Part shown: positions 1-11,990 of the stretch, one piece after another
How the letters are laid out: every line of letters starts with the position of its first letter
How positions within the stretch are numbered: the first letter of the stretch is position 1
Assembly: GCA_900155495.1 (NCBI GenBank)
Contig: FTLJ01000595.1
Span: forward strand, 1 to 32,702
Source of the DNA: Porogramme epimiltina
Lineage: Eukaryota > Basidiomycota > Agaricomycetes > Polyporales > Polyporaceae
Reading direction: 5' to 3'
DNA: 32,702 nucleotides
The notes under the pieces: generated by a model
What the model saw: only the letters and a program-made list of their open reading frames with translations
Database searches by the model: none
What the model was told of the DNA's origin: nothing
Position numbers and translations under genes: made by a program

Positions 1-2895
1 CGCCCACTCTCCGCCGCCCCCTCCCTCCCCGGCGGCTGGCCCTCTCCTCAAGACACCCACGACGACACCCGCGACGACACCCGCGACGCAGACGTCTCCT
101 CCGTCTCGTCCCACGACAGCTTCATGGCAGCCGTCCGCGCACGCAAGGACAGCACCAACCGCAAGGATCGCAGACGCTGGACCTACACCGGCGCGGGTGT
201 CCGCACCCCCTCCAATATGGCCCGCATCCCGCCGCCTATACGCACTGACCTCTGCAAGCAGACGAGGGCCGAACGCCGCTCCAGCATGTCGCCTGTCACT
301 GTGGTTTGTCCCCACCATTCCTACTTGCGTCCCAATCGCGCGCTTACCACCCGCTACCACCTATATAGGCATCCTCGGTGGTCTCTACCCCGCTCAACAC
401 CCCCGACCTCGCCGACTGGCCCACTCGCCTCGGGGGGTTCCACCCCACACGCTCGCTCCTTCTGGACAACCCCCTTCCGAGCCTCTCGCCGACCCTTTCC
501 CCTCGTTATGGCAGTTACTCTCCCAGACACAGTCCTTCTGTCCCTCATTCTCGGCTCGCGCAATCCAGCCCCCGGGACCGCCCGTATCCCTCGCCTCGCC
601 TCGACCCGCCCCTCCTCAACTTCATGCCAGGTCTCCCGCCGCTCAAGCTGCCCCTCAATCACATGGCGCCCGATCCCGACGACTCCCCTCACTATTCCGC
701 CAGCTTTCCTGCAACCACTTCCGAGGCGTGCACCACGCCCTCCTCGTTCGCCATCTCTATCGAGGACAATGAACAGACCTTGTCCCCTCTCGAGCCGCTC
801 CGACCTCTTTCGACGGGCAACTCCGAATTTGCAACTAGTTTCTTCCCCGTGGCGGACATTCCGGAGTCTTCCCCCGAGTTGATGGAAGAAGCGTTCTCTC
901 CGGCCGCATCTCCCTTGTCTGGAACTGACTCTCCCATCCTGTCCTCCGGTAGTGCGCCTCATGTCGTGGATCCCGGAAATACGGAGACCATGCAATCAAC
1001 ACTCCTCAACCCCGAGATGGACGCCTTCGCACTAGCCTCCGCCGTAGCGTCCTCGAACCGTTCTTCGTTTTCCTTGCCGTCATCTGCTCGGTCGATTTCG
1101 GCCCTGCCATCGGTCGCCACTAGAGCCGGGACGTCTTCTTCGCCTCTCCCGCCTACACACGGGTTGCCGTCATTTGTGACGGACACGTCTGTCGGGCGCC
1201 ATATTCAGGAAGCGACCTGGTGTTCTACGCCGAACGTGACAGAGCAGTTGACCGTCCCGAGCCGCCCCGATATCATCACCCGCGCTCGTCGCTGTTCCGC
1301 GCCCCCACCCAGCGCGTGGTACAGTCCCAACATGGGCACCGTGCGGACGATCAGCAGCAGGGTGGACGTGGGATACGACAGCGCAGGAGAGCGGCGGAGC
1401 AAGCCGAAGCAACCCGTGCTCCAGAGCGTGCGGAAGCTCGGTTCGCGCATCCGTGGCCTATTCAAGTTCAAAGGCGACACGAAGCCGAAGGGGATCGAAT
1501 CTGGTGGCCCTCCGGAGTTTGGCATGTTAACGACCGTGACGAATGTCGAGTATGAGTCGGTCAGTACCACAGGCATACTGTTGCTGGAGTGTTTTCTAAC
1601 TGCGAACTTCCATCCAGGAGCACCCTATTCCACTCCCTAGTCCCCGGGCAAGGATTATGCGTAACCACCGTCGCTCTCTTCCGCTGCATATGTTCCTCTC
1701 ATCAAGCCCCGGGACCCCTCGTTCCTCCGGTTCCACGAACGACGCTTCGGCAGGCCAGGACGGTTCCAAAACGAGTGCTCATCACTCCATAGAATCGACC
1801 ACTGGACACGCGGATAACCTTGCGTCGCTCTCTCCCAACGCTACGCTCCCACGCCCTTCACCCCGGACTCCCAAATTCCGACGAAACCGTAGTCAAACGA
1901 ATGAGAGTGAGCGGAAAACCCCAGACGAACGCAAGGCATCCCGTTTCTCCTTGTCACCAGCCTTCAAGAGGCCCTTGTTTGACTCCGCACGATCTTCCAA
2001 GGCATCACGACCAGGCATTCCCATCGTACTGTCAGAAAAACCCGACAATCCTCAGGAACACTCTGTCGCGCGGCGAGAGTCATTCTTGGGTGCTGAGCTT
2101 CCGGTTCTCCAAGTCTCTCCCGGTGACCCCGCTAATGGTCACCCTGGCGAGGGTCTCGGGACAACGCGTACACGAACTCAAACTGCTCCACCGCAGGCAC
2201 AAACGTTCCTTGAGCCAAAGTCGCCCGGCGACAAACGATCTCGCCGGTTCTCTCTCTCAACGCTCATGGCCAAGCGGTCTTCACGGAGTATTGCCTCCAC
2301 TAACACCGGAGCCAACGACTCGAAAAAGTCTAATCGCCGCCGACAACGAGAAAGCACCGCAACTCCAGCCGCGCCCAATATCCCCCCGCTTTTACCCCTT
2401 CCGCAGGTCCCCCGTGACTCCTTCATGAGCGCCGGCTCCGAATCGTTGTATTACGATGCCGAAGAACACTGCGCGGGCGACCACAATGAAGATGGTGAAC
2501 TCATTCGGCCGAGCTCCCCCAGATCCGAGTCGGACCTCGACAGCATGAGCTTCGCGCGGGACCACTCGGGCTCATCGATTAGCCTTGGGTCGAGTACCGA
2601 GCGCGAGCTCCACCGCCAGCCGAGCGAGGCGTTGACCCCGAGCCCGTACCGCAACGTGAGTGCGGGCGGCAGCGCAATCGCGCAGCTCGTTGGCGAGAGC
2701 GCGAGCACCCCGATCACGAAGACGCTCCGGTTCAGCGCGAGCGCGGGGTCGGAGATGGACAAGGCGTTCGCGGACGGCGGGGACGACAGCCGGATGATGG
2801 GACGCCTGGAGAGGGAGGAGGACGTAGGGTTTATGTGCGCCCTAGGTTTCGAGTACGAAGAAATCGCGCGGCGGGTGCAAGAGGGCGCGATTTAG
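1..2895 (+). CDS. Serine/proline-rich protein of unknown function (5' partial)
   Basis: I do not recognise a family. The reading frame is open from base 1, so the gene starts left of the window. Proposed exons are 1..~303 (donor uncertain among 295, 301 and 304, all phase 0), 369..1559 and 1618..2895. The last intron (1560-1617, donor GTCAGT, branch TTCTAAC, acceptor CAG) joins two long open frames. The visible product is about 920 residues, mostly Ser/Pro/Thr/Arg-rich and probably disordered. Basic patches recur, for example SVRKLGSRIRGLFKFKG just before the second intron, and RFSLSP / RRFSLST in the last exon resemble basophilic kinase sites. The C-terminus is less repetitive and ends in a short helical-looking segment (GFEYEEIARRVQEGAI). 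There is no signal peptide or membrane segment in the visible part. A regulatory or scaffold role is possible but not shown. It converges on ELP5. Confidence 0.7.
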
Positions 2896-3204
2896 ACGCT
2901 TCCTTTGGTGAAGATCGGACTTGGACACGGACCTCAACGGCATCGCACGCATACTTACCTTAGAGCACCCCTCACTTTGCACTCGACAGAGGTTAATGTC
3001 TCGGTACGATCCGTCGCTGCCTGCACTACGGTGTTTTCACTCCTTTTGGTATTTTGTTATACAGTAATCGTGTACTTGTACTTTTACCTGTACCTGTACC
3101 CGTATACCTCTACGTCGCCGTCCCGGCGACCCACGTTCGTTTGTTGTCGCAGCTTGTACTTTTGCAATCGTAATCATACATACATGCACGGCTCTCCACT
3201 GCCA
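2896..3204. other. Convergent 3' intergenic region
   Basis: This 309-bp gap lies between the stop codons of the serine-rich gene (+) and ELP5 (-). It should hold the 3' UTRs of both. The only distinct structure is the TGTACY hexamer run at 3071-3106, with one further TGTACTTTTG at about 3151. Confidence 0.6.
3071..3106 (+). repeat. Imperfect TGTACY hexamer repeat in a 3' UTR
   Basis: Six consecutive hexamers are TGTACT, TGTACT, TTTACC, TGTACC, TGTACC and CGTATA. They lie about 175 nt past the stop of the upstream + strand gene, so in its mRNA they would present four UGUA cores at 6- or 12-nt spacing. UGUA is the core recognised by Pumilio-type proteins. A function here is inference. Confidence 0.6.
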
Positions 3205-4617
3205 TCATATGTCCAGATCCTCGTCAGGGTCGTCGTCGTCCAAGTCGTCCGCCGAGTCCGGGTCGTACAGGATAGCTGCGGGAGTTGGAGCAGATGGTAC
3301 TGGCTTGCCTACAGAAACACACCGTCAGGTCTAGTCTGGTGGAGGATAGGAGAAAGCTTACCCTCGTGCGCATAAGGCAGGGGAACCTGCGCGCGGGAGC
3401 GCTGCTGCTCCGGCGTGAGGTTCAGGTTGAACGACAGATTCTGTGTTGGGTCCGGTGCCCCCTGAACCTGTAAAACAGGGCAATGTGAGCACTAATACAC
3501 ACCACAAAAACAACATGGCTCAGAGCGTACCTCCACAGCGGGCTTCCGCGCGGCCCAGAGCGGCTTGAGAGCCTCCAACTCGCGCAGCTCACAGGGGCCC
3601 GCGGGGGACCAGCCCTCGAGCACGCGCTCGACGCCGCGCCGCCGGCCCTCCCCGCCTCCGCCGCTGCCCCGCACGAGGACTTCGACGACGAACTCACGCG
3701 CGGCGCCGCTCCCCGTGCCCCCGGGGCCGAAGACGAGGCGCTCGGTCTCGTGCGCGCGCGCGGAGGCGGGGAGGAAGACGGACCAGAACTTGGACGCGTC
3801 CGCCACGTCCGACGAGGAGGAGGGGGAGAGGGGCGGGGGCGCGAGGTAGGCGGAGGCGATGTGCGCGAGGAGCGCGGGCGGGTGCGCGGTGAGGTGCGTG
3901 AGGGCGGGGGAGAGGCGGGTCGTGGTGAGGAGCGGGAGGAGCGGGGAGGGGGCGAGGGTGTGGATCGTTAGGCGGGAGGTGCCTGCGTTGGAGGAGGGGC
4001 GGGTGTGAGCGGGGTATGGTACATAGGGGAGGGTGGAGGTTGGCGTTGGGTAGATCGATGCGATGGAAAACTGGGGAGTACTTACCGCCGCGGGCGCGCA
4101 CGATGGCGAGGAGGTCGGCGAGGAGGCGCGCCGTCTCTGAGAGTGATCCTAGATCCGCTAGGAGCGTGTCCGCTGAGTCTATGACGACGGCAAGCGGTCC
4201 TTCGGGAGCTGCGTAAGGAGGGCTCGGTCACTTCGCTGCTCTAGACAGGACTTTGTATAAGGAGGGGGACGCACCAGCACGAACCGCCTCGATGACAGCC
4301 GTTTTCAAGTGCACCTTCCACTCAATTTCAGAGCACTCCGGAGAGTCGATGTCGTACCCTGGCACGTTCGATGTTCTGTCGACGACACGGACGCGTTCAT
4401 CGCCCTGCGCGAGTCGGGCAGGGTCGAGGAAGCTAGAAGGCGGGTACAGGAAGCAGAACAGGACGAGCGCCTCGCGCGCGCGGTCTACCGTTTGCTGCAC
4501 GACGGCACGCAGGACTGGGAGGCATGTCTGCGCGGCGGAAGATTGGAGTAGGAGGAGCGGCTGGCTTAGCGGAGGGCGCGCGGGGGGCGCGAGAGCGGAG
4601 GAGAGGAGGGACGGCAT
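3205..4617 (-). CDS. ELP5: Elongator complex protein 5 (Elp5/Iki1)
   Basis: Elp5 is a RecA-like ATPase-fold subunit of the Elp4-Elp5-Elp6 hexamer of Elongator, which serves wobble-uridine (U34) modification of tRNAs. Five exons on the minus strand (4617-4275, 4208-4086, 3982-3531, 3467-3362, 3308-3205) give 375 residues with phases 1,1,0,1. The N-terminus carries the typical PSLLSSAL...PLLLLQSSAAQ strand-helix. A RecA-like strand, LAVVIDSADTLLADLGSLSE, follows at about residues 120-140. The C-terminus has the hallmark PLPYAHEGK and then the acidic tail YDPDSADDLDDDDPDEDLDI, which ends Elp5/Iki1 proteins. The start is the first Met of the open frame and matches family length. Intron 2 (103 nt) is longer than the others. 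It is transcribed towards the left neighbour; its own start is 192 bp from the end of the esterase gene. Confidence 0.93.
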
Positions 4618-4658
4618 GTCGATGCTTGGACGGGCCGCATGAATTTCATTGGGGTTCC

Positions 4659-4675
4659 GGGCCGGGCGCCGGCCC
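4659..4675. repeat. Short GC-rich inverted repeat upstream of ELP5
   Basis: GGGCCGG and CCGGCCC are separated by GCG, about 42 bp upstream of the ELP5 ATG. It could be a dyad protein-binding site or a hairpin. It is short and in GC-rich DNA, so chance is possible. Confidence 0.4.
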
Positions 4676-4809
4676 TGCCATTCCCCTCTACGGATCCCTC
4701 GAATGGGGTCGCAACATCGGAGGGAGAAGATATTATAAGGAAGACTGAGTAGGTATTACAAGTGACAAGTATGGTCTCCTCCAAAAAGCCTCCAGAATGA
4801 TCAAAATAA

Positions 4810-7038
<2,229 letters not shown>

Positions 7039-7108
7039 GGGAGAGGGCCGAGATGTTACTGACACTAGACAGGCTGTCGTTGTTCGTATCCAACTAGGCA
7101 TCGAGACG

Positions 7109-7115
7109 ATTTATA
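7109..7115 (-). promoter_or_regulatory. TATA box of the carboxylesterase gene
   Basis: TATAAAT on the minus strand lies 71 nt upstream of the ATG at 7038. Transcription about 30 nt downstream would exclude the upstream in-frame Met at 7101, so this element decides the start. Confidence 0.55.
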
Positions 7116-7817
7116 CCTGCGTATTTCCCGGCTGACACACGAGAAGATAATCCGACCGGCAGCGTGTGTTACACGGAGCGGAGGTAAGTGTACGAGTCCG
7201 GCCGGCAGGGTAACGCAATTGGCTTTCATGGAAGACCTGACCCACATGAAGCTGTTGGTCGCAATGAAATATCAAAATCGTACAGGTTACGAATACAGCG
7301 CTGTTCCCTTGTCCCTGTCTACCGCGCCTATGAGAAACTTCGTCTACTTCTGCTGTTAGAGAGCGTGTAAGATAACGCCTACAAAGTAGACTCACAGGTT
7401 CTGTCCCGCAGATCAGGGGAATGGCCATGGCACGGTTCAACTTGAAGTAACGCCCGCGCTCACCGGAATAAACGCTAGAAGAGTAGGACAACCAGATCAG
7501 GCAACATGCTGACGTAGGGGCGCTGCGGTGGTCTGGTCGTTGATGTGTCAGCAGGACTTCCTTTTCCGATGACTCGGTGAACGTCGACTCAACGCAACTT
7601 GACGCGGACGTCTTGACTGAATCGAAATCAAAGTCTCCCCTTTCGTTCTCTCATTCCGATTATTCCGAACCAGATCCTCTCTAAGGGATCCCCTGAAGGG
7701 TGCATTTTCTTGAACAATCTCACTCACAAGACGACTTACTAGTAATTCAAGCACATACTAGTAGTACTACCCCATGATCATTTACTTGAGCCCAGCTTCT
7801 GGACTCTGGAGTTCACA
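7116..7817. other. Divergent intergenic region (no gene seen)
   Basis: About 700 bp separate the start regions of the esterase (-) and the alpha/beta-hydrolase (+). The open frames inside are short and resemble no family. It should hold both promoters. I see no clear TATA box ahead of 7818. Confidence 0.5.
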
Positions 7818-9213
7818 ATGTCCGCAAATGTGAGTCTCTACTTCATTTTCCACTTCAACGTAGCAGTTATGGCTGACTTTAAACTACCGTCATGTCGCAG
7901 ACGCCATGCGATGTTTCGATGGTGGCTGTAGACCACTCTATCGAAGCCCTTCCCCCGAAGTCTCGCATTCGCCAAATCTATCCAGAAGATATATTTCCAA
8001 ATGGTTGCATGTTGGATTCATGAACCATTATCGCCTAACTGATGCCGACTTTTCTGCCCTGTGTCACGTACAGGTAGTTACGCTCCGCTGCCCTACGGAC
8101 GTGTACGATATTGGATCCTCGGCCCCGAGGATGGCATCAAAGTATCGTGTCGGTCAGACTATTTGTTTGTTAACGTCTCACACAGATGTCTACAGGTGGT
8201 TTTGATACACGGCATATCTACTCCCTCAATCTCCTGGAAAGAAGTCGCGCCTTACCTAGCTGCACAAGATTTCCGCGTGCTCGTTTATGGTGAATCATGA
8301 CAGATGCCTGGTGTCTTCCATCCTGATGTCGTCTGGCCCAGATCTTTATGGAAAAGGGTACTCAGAGGCCCCGAAGACAGTGTACGATGCAGCTCTGTTT
8401 GTTACACAACTCGCACTTTTGCTCCAATTCGTGCGCTGGAACTCCGCTCACGTCGTCGGTTATTCTATGGTTCGTGTTGTCTCAAACCGAGATGCCTTGA
8501 ACGGAAATTGACGTGACTTCCATGACCAGGGAGGTGGCATCACTGCCGCGTTTGCCTCATCTCTACCTCATCTGGTTGAAGGCAAGATAGTCTTCATATC
8601 ATCGGCAGGTCTTCTTGAAGTGAGTGGACTCGACAATTCATGTCATTAAGGATGAGCTAAGAACTGTTTTACTTCCAGAGAACTACTTCTGTACGTCACA
8701 GACATTCCATCCCTTCTGCATATATCTCAGTCCTCTACGTAGCGAAAGAATCGGGATGCCGGGTTTGAACAAGTGGGCTATTCGATAAATTACTTTATGA
8801 ACTTGTGCATAATAATACTGATCTCCCCTCCACAAGTTCCGTCAACTACAAGCGAGCTCACTACCGGGCTACAAGCGTAGCCTCCAGTCCTGCTTTGATA
8901 ATGGACCTATCCGTGGCATGCAAGACACGTTCGACAAACTGTCTAGCCTTGCCGTTGGTCCCAAGGGGAGCCCACTAAAAGCGCTTATAATACATGTGAG
9001 TTTGAACGCATTCTAAGCACTAGAGTCAATTGATGACGAGGCATACGGCAGGGGACAGACGATGAGGTCGTTCCGTGTACCGAGGCGGACAAGATCAAGG
9101 CGCGGATACCTCATGCAGAAGTGCTCAAAATCGAAGGGGCGCGGCATGACGTTGTCTCATGCTCACCACACTGGGAGGCTCTTGCGGAGGCCCTTGCAGC
9201 CTTTTTGCGGTAG
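7818..9213 (+). CDS. Alpha/beta-hydrolase fold protein
   Basis: Small single-domain alpha/beta-hydrolase. Ten exons: 7818-7829, 7901-8003, 8074-8141, 8196-8289, 8342-8469, 8530-8619, 8679-8690, 8743-8772, 8837-8995, 9052-9213. They give 285 residues with all phases closing. There is no signal peptide, so it is probably intracellular. The oxyanion strand is VVLIHGIS (residues 62-69), the nucleophile elbow is GYSMGGG (Ser134), the acid is Asp235 in GTDDEVVP and the base is His264 in EGARHD. The order and spacing are those of an active serine hydrolase. Exon 1 codes only four residues. Exon 7 is 12 nt and phase-neutral, so it could be skipped without a frameshift and is the least certain part. 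The cap region (about 165-215) shows no family signature, so epoxide hydrolase, esterase or haloperoxidase-like activity cannot be separated. Confidence 0.85.
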
Positions 9214-10498
9214 TTATTCCACATATAGAGAGACATTATCTATCTATCCTTGACCAGGAAAGCCCGTTCGTCCCAAGCGTCGATTGTCTGATCCTCCAAC
9301 AAACGATGTGTGGAACATAATCGACAGCTTTTAGGGTGTACGCGGATGTGTGTAATGGACGTCGCACAATTTGCGCAAACTATGAGGGCTGCCCTAGAGG
9401 TTTCAACGGAACGTATCCGCAAACAGATAGCAAACACCACAATCAAGCCCTTTACAGAGGCTCACTGCACCCATCCGCCGCGAATTGGTGTGCGTCGAAA
9501 CTCCACTCCCAGCCTCCCTGACGAATCAACAAATCGGCATCTCCGCACTCCACCTGGCCCTCGGCCCCGATGGATCTAGCCCCCCTATGTGTACGCCGAG
9601 GTGCCCGTCGAGGTGCCCGCCACGATGGGATATGAGGTTGTGTGCGCGGGAGCGGGAAGAGATCGGCGCGCGCGATAGGCCGCCTGGACCGCCCAGCCTC
9701 CCGATCCCCCGCTGAGCCCGGAGCGGACAGGGTGGGGCGGGTGACGTGCGCGCATCGCACGCCGCCATTTGCCCGCGGCGGGAGGGGCTGGGGCTGGGGC
9801 TGGGGCTGGGGGGCGCCTTGCCCCTCGGCCTGGACTCCGTGGCCGAGGCTGCTGCCAGCCACCGGCAGCCCCAATCGGAGCGGGAGCAAGCGCGGGTCTG
9901 CTTTAGGGGGTTTGTCCCCATTGGCCGCGGTCATTTTCGCGGGTGCGCGGTGAGGTGGTGCCGAGGGCGGGGGTGGCGCTGCCGTCCCAAGGGAGGGACT
10001 CCCCATCGTGGCGCAATGTTGGGCGGAGTGCGCGAGCGAGCGCGTGGAGCGCGCTTGCCCGACGGGCATAATGAAAAGACGTCGAAGGTGGTGGCGATGA
10101 CGCCGGACTCCAGCGAATGATACGCGGGTCGGCCCCGCAGGCGCGCCGCTGGCTTTGTGTGCGAGGCCTGGCCCTGGAAAATCGGGGTGGCGGTGGGACG
10201 CTGGTTGGTGGTTTGGGGCGGTGGCTGACGGAGGCGCGCGCGGAGGTTACACACTGGCATACGTGAAGTTGAAGGGCATGGGGGCATAGACGGTGATATT
10301 TGTTGCATGGGGGAAGAGCGTATATATGGATACAGTGTCGAAATCACAGCAAGAGGACGACGCAACTAAAGTCCCAGGTGACGACGGAGATGATACACAG
10401 ATATCCGGGAGAGGGTAAACTGAGAGATACATGGCGCAGAGATGACAATACGGAGCGAAGGACATATGTTTTTGTTTTTTGTGCTAGCGACAGGCACC
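9214..10498. other. Convergent GC-rich intergenic region (no gene seen)
   Basis: Nearly 1.3 kb lies between the ends of the hydrolase (+) and the first C2H2 factor (-). Long open frames occur on both strands between about 9450 and 10370. They are Pro/Arg/Gly-rich, overlap one another and show no domain, as expected in GC-rich non-coding DNA. The region contains the GGGGCT repeat at 9784-9814. Part is probably 3' UTR. Confidence 0.5.
9784..9814 (+). repeat. GGGGCT tandem repeat, G-quadruplex candidate
   Basis: Four exact GGGGCT units are followed by a run of six G. This gives five runs of four or more G separated by two bases on the plus strand, which fits the quadruplex pattern. It lies about 570 bp past the hydrolase stop and 685 bp past the C2H2 stop. 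Confidence 0.75.
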
Positions 10499-11940
10499 TT
10501 ATCGTGCCTCGTGCATGCGCTTGTGCTGGTTGAGGTTGTCGCGGCGGCAGAAGACCTTGCCACACCCAGGGAAGTCGCACATGTGCGCTGCACGAAGACA
10601 TGATCAGCGCTCGTCTCAACATCGACAACATCATCAACTCACGTTTCCTATCGGTGTGGAGGCTGGCAATGTGGCGCTTCAAGTGCTCCCCACGGTTGAA
10701 ACAACGCCCGCAGCCGGGGACGATGCAAGTGTACAGCCTCTGCAACAGCAAAGAAGGTCCCGTCAGCCGCGAAGGGAGCCACACAACCTGCGGAGGGACA
10801 TACCTGGTTCGCGACACCGGCCTTCAGGCACTCGTCCTGGGTCGGCACCCGGCGGCCCCGGGTCTTCTTCATCAGCGGCTCCTCGGGGAGGAGCATTTCC
10901 GCGATGCTCGACGCGGTCGACGACGCGGCCGAGTACGCGCGCTGGCGCTGGTACGGCGCTGCGGCAGAGCGGCGCGCGTGCCGGCCACCGACGCCGCCGC
11001 CCGGGGTGTACTCGTCGTCGGCGTCGGGCGCGGACTCCCAGCCGGACGAGGAGCTCGCGAGCGAGTCCGTGCGCGCACGGCCGGTGCCGAGCGAGAGAGG
11101 GGGGACGGTGAGGAGCGCGGGCACGGAGGCCGGCGAGCTGCCGCCGCTCGAGGAGCCGCTGTACTCGGTGTCGGAGCGGCGGTGGCCGGGGTAGAGGAGG
11201 CGCATGTCGGCGCCGCCGCCGGGGGCGAGCGGGGGGTAGTGCGAGGTGGGCGAGGGGCCGCGGTGGAGCGGGGCCATGCCTACGAAGTGGGGGAGGCTGT
11301 AGGCTTCGCCTTCTGCGTGCTCGGAGAACTGGACGTGCTGCTGGAGCGGGGCGGCAGCGAGCATGTACTGGGCGGGTGCGCCGGGTTGGAACGATGGGTG
11401 GAGGCCTTCGGGGACGAGCGGGTGGTGGAGGTGGGTGGCGTGTTGAAAGGGGTTGGTGAACACCTCGCCGCGGGGGCCAAAGTCCATCATGGCGCCCTCA
11501 AAAGATGTGGGCGACGGAGAGGGGGACGGGCCGAGAGAGTGCTGGGGTGCGTACTGCGGGTGGTGCATGAGCATGGACCACGCGAGCTGGGTGTGCGCGT
11601 CGGTGGGAGAAGCATGTCCGGCCGCAGCTACCGCCGCAGCGGAAGGATGGGCCTCGGGATAGAACATCTCGTGAGAGTTGAAGGAAGGCTCGTGGGCCGC
11701 GAACGTCGCAATAGGGTAGATGGGGCGGACTGGGGAGGCAGCGTAGTGGGGGTGGTAGTGCGACGCCGGGTGCGACGCCGAGGGGCGCATACCGGGAGGT
11801 GCGGGAGATAGGCGACTCCGTTCTGTCATCATCATGTCACCGAGATGGTTGCGCTGGGGTTGGTTGTGAAAGTTGTGAGAGGAGGAGGAGCGAGTCGGAG
11901 ACGGAAGGTGAGAGATGGGAGCAAGGAGGGGGTCGTTCAT
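10499..11940 (-). CDS. Two-finger C2H2 zinc-finger transcription factor (copy 1)
   Basis: Predicted DNA-binding regulator of 440 residues from three exons (11940-10804, 10739-10643, 10587-10499; phases 0 and 1). Residues 1-353 are low-complexity (Ser/Pro/His/Ala) with an FEGAMMDF patch that may be an activation segment. The conserved block EPLMKKTRGRRVPT spans 354-367. Finger 1 uses Cys384, Cys389, His402 and His407; finger 2 uses Cys415, Cys420, His433 and His437, ending three residues before the stop. The fingers are joined by an HTDRKPHM linker. Helix residues (R..EH..R and R.DN..Q) match those of the yeast Msn2/Msn4 fingers, so an AGGGG-type target is a fair prediction. A paralogue starts 3.19 kb away on the other strand with the same intron positions. 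Its role in this organism is unknown. Confidence 0.9.
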
Positions 11941-11980
11941 GAGGAGGTGAAAGGGATGCCGAGTGTGGCCCAGAGAGGGG

Positions 11981-11990
11981 AATATAAAGG
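11981..11990 (-). promoter_or_regulatory. TATA-like element of C2H2 copy 1
   Basis: The minus strand reads CCTTTATATT, 41-50 nt upstream of the ATG at 11940. The paralogue has CTTATATCG at nearly the same distance from its ATG. Confidence 0.45.

Noticed and set aside
7099..7101. Upstream in-frame Met for the carboxylesterase
   Set aside because: It lies 8 nt from the TATA box and would place polar residues before the signal peptide; 7038 is the better start.
7111..7491. 126-codon minus-strand frame upstream of the esterase
   Set aside because: It overlaps the esterase TATA box, has no domain and could not be spliced to the esterase; treated as promoter DNA.
9452..10069. 205-codon minus-strand frame between the hydrolase and C2H2 copy 1
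   Set aside because: Pro/Arg-rich composition, no domain, overlaps similar frames on the other strand and crosses the GGGGCT repeat.
10600..11811. 403-codon open frame opposite C2H2 copy 1
   Set aside because: It is antisense to a well-supported coding exon, is Arg/Gly/Val-rich without a domain, and arises because high GC3 removes stop codons from the opposite strand.
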